Assembly: GCF_024168485.1 (NCBI RefSeq)
Contig: NZ_JALJVY010000006.1
Coordinates: forward strand, 124,001 to 188,000
Direction: 5' to 3'
Length of the DNA stretch: 64,000 nucleotides
Source: Sphingobium sp. OAS761
GTDB taxonomy: Bacteria; Pseudomonadota; Alphaproteobacteria; Sphingomonadales; Sphingomonadaceae
The notes under the pieces are model-generated. The model saw only the letters and a list, made by a program, of their open reading frames with translations. It ran no database searches and was not told the DNA's origin. This document shows, in pieces, positions 63,278-64,000 of the stretch; the stretch's first letter is position 1, and each line of letters starts with the position of its first letter. The position numbers were made by a program, and so were the translations under genes.

Positions 63278-64000
63278 TCAGGATTCAGGCGCGATGGTCA
63301 GCAGCACCTTGCCCTTGACCTTGCGTCCTTCGAGATGCTGGAGCGCCGCGACCGCATCGGGCAGCGCGAAACGGGTATCGACGACCGGGCGGATTGCGCC
63401 TTGCGCTAGCCAGTCAAGCAACTGGCGCATATTGGCGCCCTGCGCCACCGGGTCGGCGCGCACGCTGTTGCCCCACAGGACGCCCACCGCAGAAGCGCTC
63501 TTGAGCAGCAGCAGGTTGGCAGGGATGGACGGGATTTCCCCGCCGGCAAAGCCTATCACCAGCAGGCGCCCGCCCCATGCCAGGCTCTTGACCGCGGTCA
63601 GGTTCATCGACCCGCCGACCGGATCGTAGACGACGTCGACGCCCTTGCCGCCGGTGATCGTCTTGATCCTTTCTCGCAAATCCTCATCGCTATAATTGAT
63701 CAGTTCGTCCGCACCCTGCGCCTGTGCCAGTCCAAGCTTTTCGGCACTGGAGGCAGCGGCAATGACGCGCGCGCCCATGAGCTTGCCCAGTTCCACCGCG
63801 GTCAGGCCCACCCCTCCCCCGGCGCCCAGCACCAGCAGGGTTTCGCCCGGCCGCAGCCCCGCCCGATCCTTGAGTGCATGATAAGATGTACCGTAGGTAA
63901 TCGAGATACCGGCCGCGACGTCCAGATCGACACCATCGGGCACCGCCCATATCTGCGTCGCCGGGACGCGGACCTGCTGCGCGAACGCTCCGCTGCCGGT
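63278..64000 (-). CDS. NADPH:quinone reductase-like medium-chain oxidoreductase, 5' end cut off
   Basis: The frame runs off the right edge, so only the C-terminal 240 residues are visible. They include the Rossmann motif LVLGAGGGVGLTAVELGK, the GTSYHALKDRAG segment before it and a VKGKVLLTI terminus, as in zinc-free quinone oxidoreductases (QOR branch). It likely reduces an enone or quinone with NADPH. It lies 17 bases upstream of the hydratase/dehydrogenase gene as the first visible member of the right-hand operon. Confidence 0.85.
   Translation of the reverse strand, partial: TGSGAFAQQVRVPATQIWAVPDGVDLDVAAGISITYGTSYHALKDRAGLRPGETLLVLGAGGGVGLTAVELGKLMGARVIAAASSAEKLGLAQAQGADELINYSDEDLRERIKTITGGKGVDVVYDPVGGSMNLTAVKSLAWGGRLLVIGFAGGEIPSIPANLLLLKSASAVGVLWGNSVRADPVAQGANMRQLLDWLAQGAIRPVVDTRFALPDAVAALQHLEGRKVKGKVLLTIAPES

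Noticed and set aside
61263..63629. A 788-codon frame antisense to the hydratase/dehydrogenase gene.
   Set aside because: The opposite frame holds all FadB/J motifs. The antisense product is rich in Arg, His and Gly without a domain, typical of a shadow frame.

Overview
The window is high-GC DNA densely packed with catabolic genes from an alphaproteobacterium, most probably a sphingomonad (Sphingobium, Novosphingobium or Sphingomonas type). This rests on the TonB receptor, the RhaI-type rhamnose isomerase, the fused rhamnulose-1-phosphate aldolase/dehydrogenase and the many Baeyer-Villiger monooxygenase, amidohydrolase and acyl-CoA dehydrogenase genes. No rRNA, tRNA, CRISPR array, phage gene or insertion sequence was seen.

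Bases 1-1618 hold two tandem paralogues of an unrecognised family with a decayed dehydrogenase tail between them. Bases 1628-12071 are a complete L-rhamnose locus. One four-gene unit runs left (rhaD, esterase, rhaI, FucP-type transporter) and one runs right (rhamnulose kinase, L-lactate dehydrogenase, second transporter, DeoR regulator) from a shared promoter with a perfect inverted repeat. Together they would turn rhamnose into DHAP plus L-lactaldehyde, then L-lactate, then pyruvate.

Bases 12198-24479 are a glycoside-attack region: a TetR regulator, a GH3 glucosidase, a GH1 gene collapsed by an internal deletion, an esterase, a membrane hydroxylase, a GH5 endoglycosidase-like enzyme with two copies of a repeat module, an SDR and a TonB-dependent receptor. 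A palindrome related to the rha operator lies before the receptor gene. A second motif is shared by three other promoters here, so the sugar and glycoside regions look co-regulated.

From 24679 to the right end the genes look like degradation of a cyclic or branched aglycone. There are two Baeyer-Villiger monooxygenases, a P450 with its ferredoxin, a phytanoyl-CoA-type dioxygenase, a CoA ligase, enoyl-CoA hydratases, a two-domain acyl-CoA dehydrogenase, several alpha/beta hydrolases (one like meta-cleavage hydrolases, one like epoxide hydrolases), four amidohydrolase-superfamily genes, and a right-hand operon pairing an APH-type kinase with an acyl-CoA dehydrogenase as in mammalian ACAD10/ACAD11. 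A nine-gene leftward operon (42966 to 32828) carries its own IclR regulator.

My working model is uptake and deglycosylation of a rhamnose-containing glycoside, with the sugar feeding the rha pathway and the aglycone opened by oxygenation, lactone hydrolysis and beta-oxidation. The substrate cannot be read from the sequence, and no alpha-L-rhamnosidase (GH78/GH106) is in the window. At least five scars (partial, frameshifted, deleted or fused genes) show the region has been rearranged recently.
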